A stretch of 64,000 bases of DNA from Pachypanchax playfairii (taxonomy: Eukaryota; Chordata; Actinopteri; Cyprinodontiformes; Aplocheilidae), in assembly GCA_006937955.1 (NCBI GenBank), contig SSNP01000024.1, positions 3,345,029 through 3,409,028 of the forward strand, given 5' to 3'. Shown here piece after piece: positions 50,872 through 61,829 of the stretch (position 1 is its first letter; every line of letters starts with the position of its first letter). Made by a program: the position numbers and the translations under genes. Below the pieces are notes generated by a model. It had not been told where the DNA came from. It saw only the letters and a program-made list of their open reading frames with translations, and did no database searches.

Positions 50872-51180
50872 TGAGGTTTTTAAGTGCTGATGACACACTT
50901 AAACATTAATCAAGTTTACAGCCTCATTTCTGATACAAAATGAATAAAATGTGTCCAATAAAAATAAGAATTAAAAAGTATGGCATTTAAAGTAATAAAA
51001 AAAGATTAAAAAAACAACTTTTTGTTAACTACAAGCACTTAAACAGTTTGCTTCCACTGCATAAGGTACTTATATTACTTCCTTTAATATGGATTTTTTT
51101 TTATACTGATAATAATTTAAATTTTGAGTTCGGACAAAAACAAGAGCATAAATTGAAACTTCAGTAGAACTCTCCCTACA

Positions 51181-51302
51181 CAGGTGCAGCAGGGGAGCCA
51201 GGTGTGATTAATCACCAATCAGCTGCTTGACACATTTAAAACATTATTTTTTGTAACCAATCTGTAGAGCTGATATTTTATGTGATTGTGCTGACAGTAC
51301 TG
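51181..51302 (+). promoter_or_regulatory. Putative promoter and noncoding exon of the H2A variant
   Basis: Two CCAAT boxes (51215-51219 and 51257-51261), an E-box CAGGTG at 51181 and CAGCTG near 51220, and a perfect 12-bp palindrome GTGATTAATCAC (51204-51215). They lead to a strong donor CTG|GTGAGT at 51302/51303. With the acceptor AAATTCAG ending at 51501 this gives a 199-bp intron in the 5' UTR. The start site is inferred. The same layout recurs 3813 bp downstream. Confidence 0.5.
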
Positions 51303-51508
51303 GTGAGTTGGTTAAATCTGAGCAATTAAGAAATGTTTAATCCTACTTTTTAATGTTGGTTTTGATTTTTTAACATGTTTTTGTTATGGTAACTTAATTT
51401 ATTTATCTTATTGAATTTGAGCTGCAATTATTTCTGTAATATTGTGAAATTTGTTCTGAACTTATTAAAACTACTTTTTTGTTGTTTTGTTTTAAATTCA
51501 GCCTCCAG

Positions 51509-51925
51509 ATGTCTGGCCGAGGAAAGAAAACTGTAAAGAAATCCAAGTCGGCCATGTCCCGCTCCAGCAGAGCAGGGATCACTTTCCCAGTGGGCCGCAT
51601 CCACAGGTTTCTCAGACAAGGCAACTACGCAGAGAGAATTGGCAACGGGGCTGCCGTGTACCTCTCAGCTGTCCTGGAGTACCTCTGTGCTGAGCTCCTG
51701 GAGTTGGCAGGAAACGCCAGTCGTGACAACAAGAAGATGCGCATCGGTCCACGCCACATCTTGTTAGCTGTGAAGAATGATGAGGAGCTCAACAGGCTGC
51801 TGGCAGACGTCACAATCTCAGAAGGTGGTGTGATGCCAAACATCCAAGCAAGCCTGCTTCCAAAGAGATCAAAAGTTTCAAAGGAAGATGGCTCTGCTAA
51901 GGATGTCCAATCTCAAGAATTTTAA
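51509..51925 (+). CDS. Divergent H2A variant with SQEF tail (copy 1, truncated 3' UTR)
   Basis: Histone-fold protein of 138 residues starting MSGRGKK. The H2A core is complete: RSSRAG, FPVGR.HR.LR.GNYAERIG, the aN-a3 helices, and the full acidic patch (E56, E61, E64, D90, E91, E92), so it is not H2A.B. The L1 loop is H2A-like, not H2A.Z. The C-terminus SQEF is the phosphorylatable SQ(E/D)-hydrophobic motif of H2A.X. Changes against canonical H2A (numbered without Met): K13 to S, K15 to M, K36 to Q, Q104 to E and K119 to R. The probable 5' UTR intron and, in copy 2, a poly(A) signal without an obvious histone stem-loop suggest a replication-independent gene. Fish oocyte H2A variants (h2af1o/h2af1al type) or H2A.X-F are the likeliest relatives; I could not decide. 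Eight bases after the stop the contig ends. Confidence 0.9.
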   Translation: MSGRGKKTVKKSKSAMSRSSRAGITFPVGRIHRFLRQGNYAERIGNGAAVYLSAVLEYLCAELLELAGNASRDNKKMRIGPRHILLAVKNDEELNRLLADVTISEGGVMPNIQASLLPKRSKVSKEDGSAKDVQSQEF

Positions 51926-51933
51926 GTGACTGT

Positions 51934-51943
51934 NNNNNNNNNN
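51934..51943. other. Assembly gap (10 N)
   Basis: Run of ten N bases joining two contigs whose ends repeat each other. Confidence 1.
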
Positions 51944-52575
51944 ATTGATAAACACAACTGAATTCAGTTAGAATCTGTGTTGTCTGCTTTTTGCAGCATT
52001 CTCTGCTCCTTCTTTCATCTCGTCTCTTCTCTCAACAGCAGACTGGAAACCTCAGTGTTAGTAGCTACTGTTGCTAATAAATAAAGAAAAGCCTTCAGAT
52101 TACATCCAGACAAAGATCCTCAAGAGAACTGCATGAAAACAAATGGTTCGCCTCAGTGAAGGCAGCTGACATAATTAAACAACTTTGTAAAAAAAACTCT
52201 AATGTGCAGTCTTAAACACAGACCTGGTCCCAGCAGAGTGCTAATAAATTGTGTCAGGAAACAGCTCAATGTGTGTATTGGCACGAACATATGTGACAGA
52301 CTGATATACACAAGTAACCAACAACATGTGAGTTCCATTCTGTCCTCCATGTATGCAGAGGATGCAGAGAGGTTAAACTTAATCACAGTCGGTGGAACCT
52401 GCTGAGAAGATCCCTGTTTAATTTGTCTTCCTGCGTGTGGTTCTAGGATGTTGCAGCATTTCTCAACATGTTGTTTTCTTTGAAACAGAGATGCTTACAA
52501 ATGCATTGTTAGCTGTAGCATATTGGAGGAGAGATGTCAAAATAACACGTTGGATACAAGCTGACATTAGCATTG

Positions 52576-53143
52576 GTTGTGGAAAGATTCCATACAAATG
52601 AATCAGGCGAGTGAATATTATAAAAAAGGGTTCATTATAAAATCATGCATGATTGAGAGCAGTCAGTCAAATGATAGTACATCGGATTGAGGCTCGTGAA
52701 ATCCAGCGCTGATGATGAGAGAAACACCCAATCAGTGGAAAACCCCAGGTTGTCTCACCCTGACAGGGCTCGATTCTCCCTCCATCAGACGAGGAATCCT
52801 GCCAACAACGCCAATTGTTGTGGAAATATTCCACACGAATGAATCAGGCGAGTGAATATTATAAAAAAGGATTTATTATAAAATTATGCATGATTGAGAG
52901 CAGTCAGTCAAATAATAGTACATCGGAATGAGGCTCTAAAGAGTGATGCTTGTAGAGCTGTTTTATAGTGGAGCTGATACAGAGAGGCTATCAGCACCCT
53001 GGACGTCATCAGAACTCTGTGTTTAGAATGTACTGATGAGATTATGAGAATCTAATCTGAGTAGTTGTTGATGAAGAAACTAAGAACAAGGTGTCTTAAG
53101 TTAAAATCATTTGTAACTGTCATGGTTGTCATGGGATAACCTG
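52576..53143 (-). mobile_element. LTR retroelement remnant, duplicate
   Basis: Exact counterpart of 48763-49330, including the primer-site-like sequence at 52794-52813. Probably the same locus represented twice. Confidence 0.65.
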
Positions 53144-53986
53144 AATTTCCTCTATACATTCCAGCACAATTAGCTAATATCATCAACATACTGTATATAA
53201 ACCTGGAGCAGGTTTTCTTCTGCTTCCGCTTTGCGAGAGTAAAGTTTAATATTTAGTTTTCGGGCATTGCTACGTGGTATTTTTGGAATCAGAGTCTGCA
53301 CACATTTGGCCAGATATAAGAACTTATTGGTGTTGCTGAGAATGTTCCTTTAAAGTTGTCAGTCAGTTGTCATCGTAATAAATGCTGACCACAAGAGAAT
53401 GTGTTTTATAAACTGAAAGCTGCAGTGGCCTGTATTATGATTTAACATGGATCATTGGAGAAGAACATGCTAACAGTCTTCTCTAGAAAACGGTCTTATG
53501 CACTTGGAGCCACTTGTTTTAATTCATCTTAGTTGCAGGCTTTATTCCAGGAAGCCCTACTAAGCTGGATTGATCTGATAAAATGAGACAACACGGACTA
53601 TTTATCTCATCCCTCTTCCGTAGGTCTGGACGTTGGAAGTTGTCTAACAGCATGGTGTAGTCTGATAAAATCTGTTTGCTTCTTACATGTCAGGTCAGAG
53701 TTCAGCTGCCTCAGCTTGAACTAGAACTGAACCAAGAAAAAAGAAGTCACTAGATTAGAAGATGCACAGTTGATGCAGTGGGGAAAACTGAGAGCTGACA
53801 GCAAAAAGATATAACTCGATATTTCAACAAAATGACAGCAGCCCACCAGCTGAATGGACTCAGTGCCTACAACTGCCTTAGTTTTTGCAGATTGAACTGT
53901 TTTATTTTTTTAAAGAGAGAAAAGTGAAAGGTGACTTGTAATGAGAAATAGTCATAGAAAAAAACATGCTAACCATGACAAGCATT

Positions 53987-54379
53987 TCAACCTGGTAGAC
54001 CTGCACAGCAATTAAGCAGGATGTGATGGTTGACAAAATTAAGAGCTGGAGTCAGGTCTAACATCAGCAGTACAGAGGAATCTCCTGCATCTCTTCTCAT
54101 AAGAACAAAGTCTGAGACTCTCAGTGGAGATGTCAAAAACATTGTTTTTATCCACAGTGGCTGCTGAGCCACAACTTCTTCCAGAATTTTAATAATAAAT
54201 GGCAATTCAGAGGTTTGTTTAATTGCTATGGACAGGTCGAGTTTTGGTTTCTTCAAAAGTGGATGAAAGAAGATGTTCTTAAAACCAAAAGGAACTTTAC
54301 CAGAAACCAGAACAGATTTAATTATAACAGCAGGTAAAATGTTAAGAGAGCAAGAGGATGTTTTGATTGAACTCACCAT
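53987..54379 (-). pseudogene. Decayed LINE reverse-transcriptase fragment, duplicate
   Basis: Identical to 50174-50566 in every residue. Probably one genomic relic shown twice. Confidence 0.8.
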
Positions 54380-54670
54380 TTTAACCCGTCAAAACCAGGA
54401 CAAAAAAGAGAATTACTGTTTTTTTCTCACATTTTGGATGTGGTTTGTCTCTGTGAGGCTCTATGATGGACTGTTTGACCTGTCCAGGGTGTGACCTCAC
54501 CTCTCCCTCAATGTCTGAGACCCTGAACAAAACCAGGTAAAGAAAATTACTGACTGACTTACATTTCTGATTTTTTCAAAAGAACAAAAAAGTAGAAAAG
54601 GTCCGGACATGAAAAGTTTAAGAACTTTAAATGATAAAGACTACAGGATGAGTGAAATCTGAGGTCTTTG

Positions 54671-54684
54671 CTGCCATCTGCTGG
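54671..54684 (-). promoter_or_regulatory. CTCF-like core motif, duplicate
   Basis: Same 14-base minus-strand match as at 50858-50871. Confidence 0.4.
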
Positions 54685-55321
54685 TGAGGTTTTTAAGTGC
54701 TGATGACACACTTAAACATTAATCAAGTTTACAGCCTCATTTCTGATACAAAATGAATAAAATGTGTCCAATAAAAATAAGAATTAAAAAGTATGGCATT
54801 TAAAGTAATAAAAAAAGATTAAAAAAACAACTTTTTGTTAACTACAAGCACTTAAACAGTTTGCTTCCACTGCATAAGGTACTTATATTACTTCCTTTAA
54901 TATGGATTTTTTTTTATACTGATAATAATTTAAATTTTGAGTTCGGACAAAAACAAGAGCATAAATTGAAACTTCAGTAGAACTCTCCCTACACAGGTGC
55001 AGCAGGGGAGCCAGGTGTGATTAATCACCAATCAGCTGCTTGACACATTTAAAACATTATTTTTTGTAACCAATCTGTAGAGCTGATATTTTATGTGATT
55101 GTGCTGACAGTACTGGTGAGTTGGTTAAATCTGAGCAATTAAGAAATGTTTAATCCTACTTTTTAATGTTGGTTTTGATTTTTTAACATGTTTTTGTTAT
55201 GGTAACTTAATTTATTTATCTTATTGAATTTGAGCTGCAATTATTTCTGTAATATTGTGAAATTTGTTCTGAACTTATTAAAACTACTTTTTTGTTGTTT
55301 TGTTTTAAATTCAGCCTCCAG

Positions 55322-55738
55322 ATGTCTGGCCGAGGAAAGAAAACTGTAAAGAAATCCAAGTCGGCCATGTCCCGCTCCAGCAGAGCAGGGATCACTTTCC
55401 CAGTGGGCCGCATCCACAGGTTTCTCAGACAAGGCAACTACGCAGAGAGAATTGGCAACGGGGCTGCCGTGTACCTCTCAGCTGTCCTGGAGTACCTCTG
55501 TGCTGAGCTCCTGGAGTTGGCAGGAAACGCCAGTCGTGACAACAAGAAGATGCGCATCGGTCCACGCCACATCTTGTTAGCTGTGAAGAATGATGAGGAG
55601 CTCAACAGGCTGCTGGCAGACGTCACAATCTCAGAAGGTGGTGTGATGCCAAACATCCAAGCAAGCCTGCTTCCAAAGAGATCAAAAGTTTCAAAGGAAG
55701 ATGGCTCTGCTAAGGATGTCCAATCTCAAGAATTTTAA
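55322..55738 (+). CDS. Divergent H2A variant with SQEF tail (copy 2, complete)
   Basis: Identical protein and coding sequence to 51509-51925, but with an intact 3' end. After the TAA come about 35 bases and an AATAAA. I see no histone 3' stem-loop in that short UTR, which supports a polyadenylated transcript. The predicted 5' UTR intron runs 55116-55314. This is the copy to keep if the duplication is an assembly error. Properties and doubts about the subfamily are as for copy 1. Confidence 0.92.
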   Translation: MSGRGKKTVKKSKSAMSRSSRAGITFPVGRIHRFLRQGNYAERIGNGAAVYLSAVLEYLCAELLELAGNASRDNKKMRIGPRHILLAVKNDEELNRLLADVTISEGGVMPNIQASLLPKRSKVSKEDGSAKDVQSQEF

Positions 55739-55772
55739 GTGACTGTTTTTAAGTTGATTACATCTTTTAACA

Positions 55773-55778
55773 ATAAAG
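55773..55778 (+). terminator. Poly(A) signal of the H2A variant
   Basis: AATAAA followed by TTTATTTTC and TGTG-rich sequence, 35 bases after the stop. Confidence 0.75.
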
Positions 55779-55799
55779 ATTTATTTTCTCAAATGTGAT

Positions 55800-56520
55800 T
55801 GAGCAGCTTCTTCCAAATGTTGACAATTTACTATATGCAGCCAAAGGAAACTGTTACTTGTTCTCATTAAATGTGCAGCTCTCTAGCACATGCAAATGAA
55901 TATTAAATCTGATGACTCTTTTGTTTTCAATATGTCAAATCAATTCTGGAATTCATAGCTTGAACTAGTGTTTTTTGTTTTTTTTTTTCTGAGATTTTTT
56001 TCAGGTGAGAATTTTTGTTTTTGACAACTTAAGGATTTACTTCTGGAAACTATGAAAGGGCATAGATATTTTGAGACCCCTTCCCCTAACCCTGTTATAC
56101 CAGGATCCTACAACTGCACAAGAGAGAAAGTTAAATTATTGTGCAGTGATAAAAAAAATTACACAGATAATGAGACTCTGATAGTAAAGGAAATCCTGTT
56201 CAGAAGAATTCAATACAGTTTAAATAATTTCAGAATTTGTGATTAAATGCGATATTAGAAATTACAGGATGTTCTCTTCTCTTTACTGTGTTGGAACTTA
56301 AACAAATTGTTCATTTTACCTGAGATAGAAGTCTCAGATTTACCTAATGTCTCTCCAGCAGGTAAAAGAATAAATATGAGTCTCTCGAGATCATTTTAAG
56401 GAGAACAAAGCAGAACTCACGTTAATAAATGTATAAAACGTGACATTTAAAGCTGTTAAACTTCATGTGTTGTTGCCGATTTTCATCACTCTGAGTTTGC
56501 TGAACGTACCCTGTGTGGAT
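55800..56520. other. Spacer between H2A variant and ppp1r37 promoter
   Basis: AT-rich, with no repeat or exon recognised. Confidence 0.5.
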
Positions 56521-57480
56521 AACAGCGTGATGACGTCAGACGCATGAACAACAAACAGTTGTTGGACTTCAACAGGCTAGCGGAGGGTATTGCTGAACAA
56601 AAACACGCACAGCCGACTTCTTCTGGAGACTGAAATATTCTCGACAGCGGGTTGTTGGAAGTCTCGTAACTATAGTCTTTTAATAATCAGCAATGTTAAC
56701 CTCTGCACGGTTCTGTAGTGCGGTTAGCCGCTGAAACAACATGCTCATCGCTCGGAGTGTGACGCCTGTTTTTTTCGTGGCTGCCGTTGGTCGAGGCTTG
56801 TGATGCGAGCAGAGTTACAACACGACAGAGGGTGAGACCGAGAGCTACAGAAGGAATATATACATTTTGTCACGGAAGAATGAACTTGGGGAACCGGACG
56901 GGCTCGCATAAAGAAGCAGGAATGCGACCGCACTCGGGCCTGGATGTTAGAAAGCTAACAAACGTTAGCATTCTTTAATTCATGTTGTCTTGGTTTGGGA
57001 GCGGATTGTGAGCTCACTTTGCTACCGTAATGGAGGCACCTTGAGTGACTTGTTCGTTTCGGTAAATTAGTGGCCCGGTCCTGTATATTACTGCTGGTAA
57101 CTCTACTTGAATCAATAGGACGGGGCTGGTAGGAGGTTTGTTTCTTGGCCGGTTGATAGTCGTTGTGTTTGCTTGATGTTTAGTACTGAAGCAGTACCTG
57201 CTTTGCACACCTACCACACATTTATGTTACTAATGTTTATATAAATTGCACTTTAATTAGTTAATAATAAGGATGCACAAGAAGTCCTGTGTGATATTTG
57301 GTTTCTGAAATCGTTTATTTAAAATTACTTACCGGACAAAAATGTTCTGAAACACACGTGTTTGACAGTAAAGGATCAATAATAGGTGCTCATTTGCATA
57401 AATTGTTGTAAGACAAGTACAGACAGTCTTATCTATGTGTTTAGGTTCTTTAGTCACTGTTTAACCTTCTGCCTATTCAG
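56521..57480 (+). promoter_or_regulatory. ppp1r37: ppp1r37 promoter, 5' UTR and first intron
   Basis: CpG frequency rises clearly over about 56560-56960 against AT-rich flanks. A perfect CRE palindrome TGACGTCA lies at 56531-56538. No convincing TATA box. A possible donor, GAGG|GTGAGA near 56831, and the acceptor CTATTCAG ending at 57480 suggest a noncoding first exon followed by a roughly 650-bp intron. The transcription start is inferred. Confidence 0.5.
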
Positions 57481-57521
57481 TGAGGCATTGTTAGAAACTG
57501 ACTGTCACTGGAAATGTAAAC

Positions 57522-58275
57522 ATGAATATTGAAGAGCAGTGTATAGATTTGTGTAATGTCAAAACAAAAAGCAACGTGGATGATGATCATATCACTACCA
57601 ACAACACAGAAGAGGTCACTCCTCGGATCTCTGACATGATGACAGACAGTAACTCAGAAAAACAAAACCTTGCTCCCACAGAGGGCTCTGAAAGCTACCT
57701 GATGCCGCAGCTCACTGACAATCTTCAGGCTGCTGAGGAAGATAACCAGCAAGCACAAGACACACTGGAAATTGATGAAGTCAATGGTAACAAAAAGAGC
57801 TGTGACTCAGACACTAATACTGTTGATAATCCCTCTGACTTGATCTTGTCTAACGATGAGCAGCACAAGACTGTTATGAAGGAGGAGAAAATGAAGGAGG
57901 TTATGGACAATAATTCTGCAAGAGGTGTTGTGGAAGTAGGGGATGATATTGGGGATATGGACATCGGTGTGGACCTGAGTCTTGATGAGAGTGGGGTATT
58001 GGAGGCTGAATCTGCAAATGGTAAACCAACTTTAGATAATATTTTGGATTCTGAGTCCAGTCCTCAGGATCCCCTAGCTGTTAGAACTGCAGAGAACAAG
58101 GAGGATGCAGAGCAAACATGCAGCACTGAGGCTTCTGCTACTAATCAAGCCAGACTGGATCTTTTGGTGGAGGAGGGGGACGATAAAAACAAACCTAATG
58201 GCAAAAGGGTGACATTTCCCTCAGATGAGGATATTGTTTCTGGAGCAGTGGAGCCAAAGGATCCCTGGAGACATG
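57522..58275 (+). CDS. ppp1r37: PPP1R37 (LRRC68), first coding exon
   Basis: Encodes residues 1-251 of a protein phosphatase 1 regulatory subunit that binds and inhibits PP1 and, in its later exons, carries leucine-rich repeats. Recognition rests on the exon end (residues 228-251): KRVTFPSDEDIV followed by SGAVEPKDPWRH, essentially identical to human PPP1R37. RVTF (229-232) fits the RVxF PP1-docking motif. Upstream lies an acidic, Ser/Asp/Glu-rich, low-complexity extension of about 227 residues, far longer than the roughly 45 residues I recall ahead of this motif in human. The ATG at 57522 follows a splice acceptor at 57480. The donor G|GTAAGA at 58275/58276 is phase 1 and leaves a G, compatible with the Ala codon that follows in human. 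The LRR exons lie beyond the window. Confidence 0.93.
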
Positions 58276-61200
58276 GTAAGACTCTTTTGCATGCCAGTAT
58301 GTGTAAATTACTTTTCTATTTATTCCACTTCTGATTTGGTTGTGTGAACATGTCAGATCACAGAGATTTACCAAAATAGACTTTTTTTTAGCAATATTTA
58401 TGTTCATTTCTATCTAAAAATCTGTTAAGTGTTTTGACTGGGTGGTGTCATCTCATACGCCACCTACAAAATTCGAATTGGTGTTATGATTGATAAATAA
58501 GAGGTCTGTAAATGTTCACATCTTTATCGAGAGCTTATAACCTCTTGCATGGTCGCCTTACAGTGTATTTGCACCCAATCCCCACCTCCTTGATAAACGG
58601 ATGTTTTAATACTCAGATAAATAAGTTCTCCTGAACAGCATGTGTGTATATCCAGTTATGAACCCAGGCCTGTGCTGCATGCAGTAAGTCGAGTGATTCC
58701 TACCACTCCTTGAGGCGTGCCATTTTATCACAGCAAGTTCCTGTTTGTTCAGTAAAAGTGTGTCATGGAAAACTTAACTGAGGATGTGGCACTGCCTTAA
58801 CTTTGTGGTAAATTTGGCATTTATTAGTACGCATAAATGCATTTCTCTTTTAACTTCCAATATATGAATATGTCTCAGTTGATCCAATGTTGGTCATGAA
58901 CATGTTTTATCATAAGCAGTGTGATGGAAAATTGTAGAAATTCTCTTAAGTCCTTTTTAAGATGAGAAAGCTCATCTATTCTAATAATCTGTTTTTTTTT
59001 TTAACTTTATTTATTATGTTTATATTTTTTAAATATACTTTTATCTTCTAGGCGATAACAGTTTTTTGTACATTTACACAGTAGTTGCATGGTGACGGAG
59101 CTGGAAAGTTTGCATGTGTGCATGTGTATACTTACACGTTCCTTCATCTGTTGCCGACAGTAGACACCATTTACTAATCACACACAGGCCTAATGCAAAA
59201 AGTGTTATTTGCTCACAGTAAAGTGACAGCAGTTGACAGAGTGACACTGATGACGACAGTTTAAAAAAAAAGACCTACAGACTTAATTAATCTGCCCATT
59301 TAACATTCTCTGTGTTTGAGATCTAAACGGCTTTAAGACTAAATCATGAAGTTTTTATTCTTTCGCCCACAATGTTGTATATAAAATCAAAACTTTAAAT
59401 ATGTGTGAGTTAATTGTCCATTTGTAAAGGACCAAAGAAGACAAGAAGGCTACCCGACTTTCTGCGAAACGTTTATATTTTCATGTCAGTGTGAGGTTTA
59501 TTACAATTAAATTAATTTACTGACATGTTCATTAAACCATGTTGCTGTTTCAGGCTGGATCCTCTCCAGGCAGCCAGTTTGCTTATAAATTGGACATACA
59601 ATATCTTTCGTTAGACTGTGGGAGCAAAGTCCAAACCAGTTAGCCAAGTTTTCCGGGCCTTGTGGAACACATGACAAGCAGTTAACTTTCTAAATGACTG
59701 CTCTGTTTTTAGACTATTTATCAAACAACTTTATCGTGTAGCTTATTTAAGTTTCAAAGTTCATGCAGATTGTGCTTTGGATATGGAGGTAGACAGGCAG
59801 CTGATGGCTGTGAATTTTATCACATGATGTTATGGTTTAAATGTTTGTGGAGGGAGACCCTCACCCAAAATTAAAAAAAAAACATATAGAGAGAGTTTAT
59901 TTTGTTGTAGCATCATTTTGTACTTTCCAATTCTTCAAATATGACAGTTCATAGTTTGTTTTTTAGTCATTTATGAAGCAAACAATATGTTTTCAGGTTT
60001 TAGCTTGTTTTGTGAACATAATATGTTTTGATCAAATTTGGCCAAATTTAATAGAAAGAAAATACGAGAAAAATTAATGATTGTTTCTTTTTTCCTGGCT
60101 CTGTGCTTGAATACTTGTGTTTAAGCAGTCACTTTATATTTGAGATATTTAAATACTTAAAACATCCATGCCAGCTTCATTCTTGATGTTTAAAAATCAT
60201 AAGCGTGTTCTTCAATCAAAAGTTCCTGATTTCAAAAAAACACATTGGCAGCAGAGACAGCTGAAGAAATGTTTGTCAGTTTTCTCAGTCAGAATTGTTG
60301 TAAAGCATTTTAAATGGACCATTTTTATTTAGACCTTCTATTGTCATTTTTACATTTTACCTTCTTATTTCACGATCGTCTATTCAAATGTTCATTAATT
60401 GAATTCCCCACTGCCAAATTAATTCAACGATAAATCAACATCTTAAAGGAGAAAGTTAAGAAGTGTATTTGTTTTTTTTAAACTTTCCTACATTCAGGCT
60501 AGTTCAACACAGTTAAAAATAAAATGATAATATAGTTTGTATTTGAAGAGCTGCCTTTAAAAGCAGCTCCTACATATCTAGTGTCTGGAGGAGTTTCCTG
60601 GGGTTTTTTTTCGGCCTGTGCTGCAGCTGTTTAGAGTTTTATTTTGTTTGTGGTGGAACAGCTGGTGGAACATATTTTAATCAGGTTTAATCAATCTATT
60701 TCACATTAAAAACTCCTGGCCTGCTTACTGTCTTTACTGTGGGTCATCACTCAAAAGATCCATAATCCATTGAAACCTTTCATCTGCAGCTCTTATGTCG
60801 GTTTTGTTTTCTTCCTGTCTAGTTACATCTGTCAAATATCCAACTTTGAAACAAACTCTGCTTCATTTACAGTGAATTGTGAGTTTGGGGGAAGGAATAT
60901 GTTACATTGGCATCATATATTTGCAGATAAGCAGATTTCTGACCTGATTTGTACCAGAAAGGGAGCGTCTGAAAGATACAAACCTACAGTACTTTGTCAT
61001 TTAAACCAAATATTCGGATTGGGAGGGAAGTGTCTCAGGGGAGCCGTAACAGACTGCCAAGGTGTCAGATTTCTATGTACTACTTTGTACTGTGTTTTCC
61101 AGAATAGTCATTCGTTTTTCTGATAAGTGTGTGTTGGGGCAAGGATTAAGGGAAAAACTAACATGCAGCCAGTCCACTAGCAAATTTACACTTACTCATC

Positions 61201-61829
61201 ATAAAGTTAAAAAAATGTTGCCTAATACTTTGAGGAGTTTCTTTTCCTCCTCTAGAGAAAATACTGCATCGCATCCTGAATTTTTCTTGGCTTCTCGATG
61301 AGCGTCCCCTTCTCCTTCCACTTCTCTACTCTTATTTCTTTATATTCCCAACATGCAGGATCACAGAGGTCCAGATCAGTTTTATATCAACATTGGTGCA
61401 TGGCATTATGTAAGAACTTGATCTTTTGACAGACGTGGAAAGTTTCTTGTTTTTGCAGACTCAATAGTCACAGCAATCAATTTGTGATGCAAAAAATCAA
61501 AATATTAGGTGAAAATACACCTAAAGCTAACAGAAACAAATCTTTTTTGCATAAAGATACATTTAAATGTTTCTGTTTGTAATGTAAACACTTTTTTCAC
61601 ATGAATACTACTTATTTATTCTACACACAAGTAAACCCTGTCCAACATGCTGCTCCATTCCATGCTGTCGGACACAAAGTTTGCATAAAAATCGGAACTG
61701 TGGACTAAATTACTAAAGAGTTTCACTTCAGTGTAGAATTTAGACAAAAACACAGACAAATTAAAAGCTGTTGAGGAGGCAGAAGTAGCAGGACACTATC
61801 AGATTTTACATAGATTGACTGATGATCAG

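Larger units (their letters stand above)
48131..51933. repeat. 3803-bp duplicated segment, copy 1 (contig end)
   Basis: This segment reappears at 51944-55746 with a constant offset of 3813. I saw no difference wherever I compared them, and every open frame is identical. Copy 1 ends exactly at a 10-N gap and copy 2 begins exactly after it. That is the pattern of two contigs whose ends overlap but were not merged. Confidence 0.93.
51944..55746. repeat. 3803-bp duplicated segment, copy 2 (contig start)
   Basis: Same content and order as 48131-51933. Unlike copy 1, it continues past the histone stop into a complete 3' UTR, so this side is the more complete representation. Confidence 0.93.

Noticed and set aside
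51509..55738. Two H2A genes read as a real tandem histone cluster.
   Set aside because: Copies are identical together with about 3.4 kb of flanking noncoding sequence and meet at an N gap; assembly overlap is the simpler reading.
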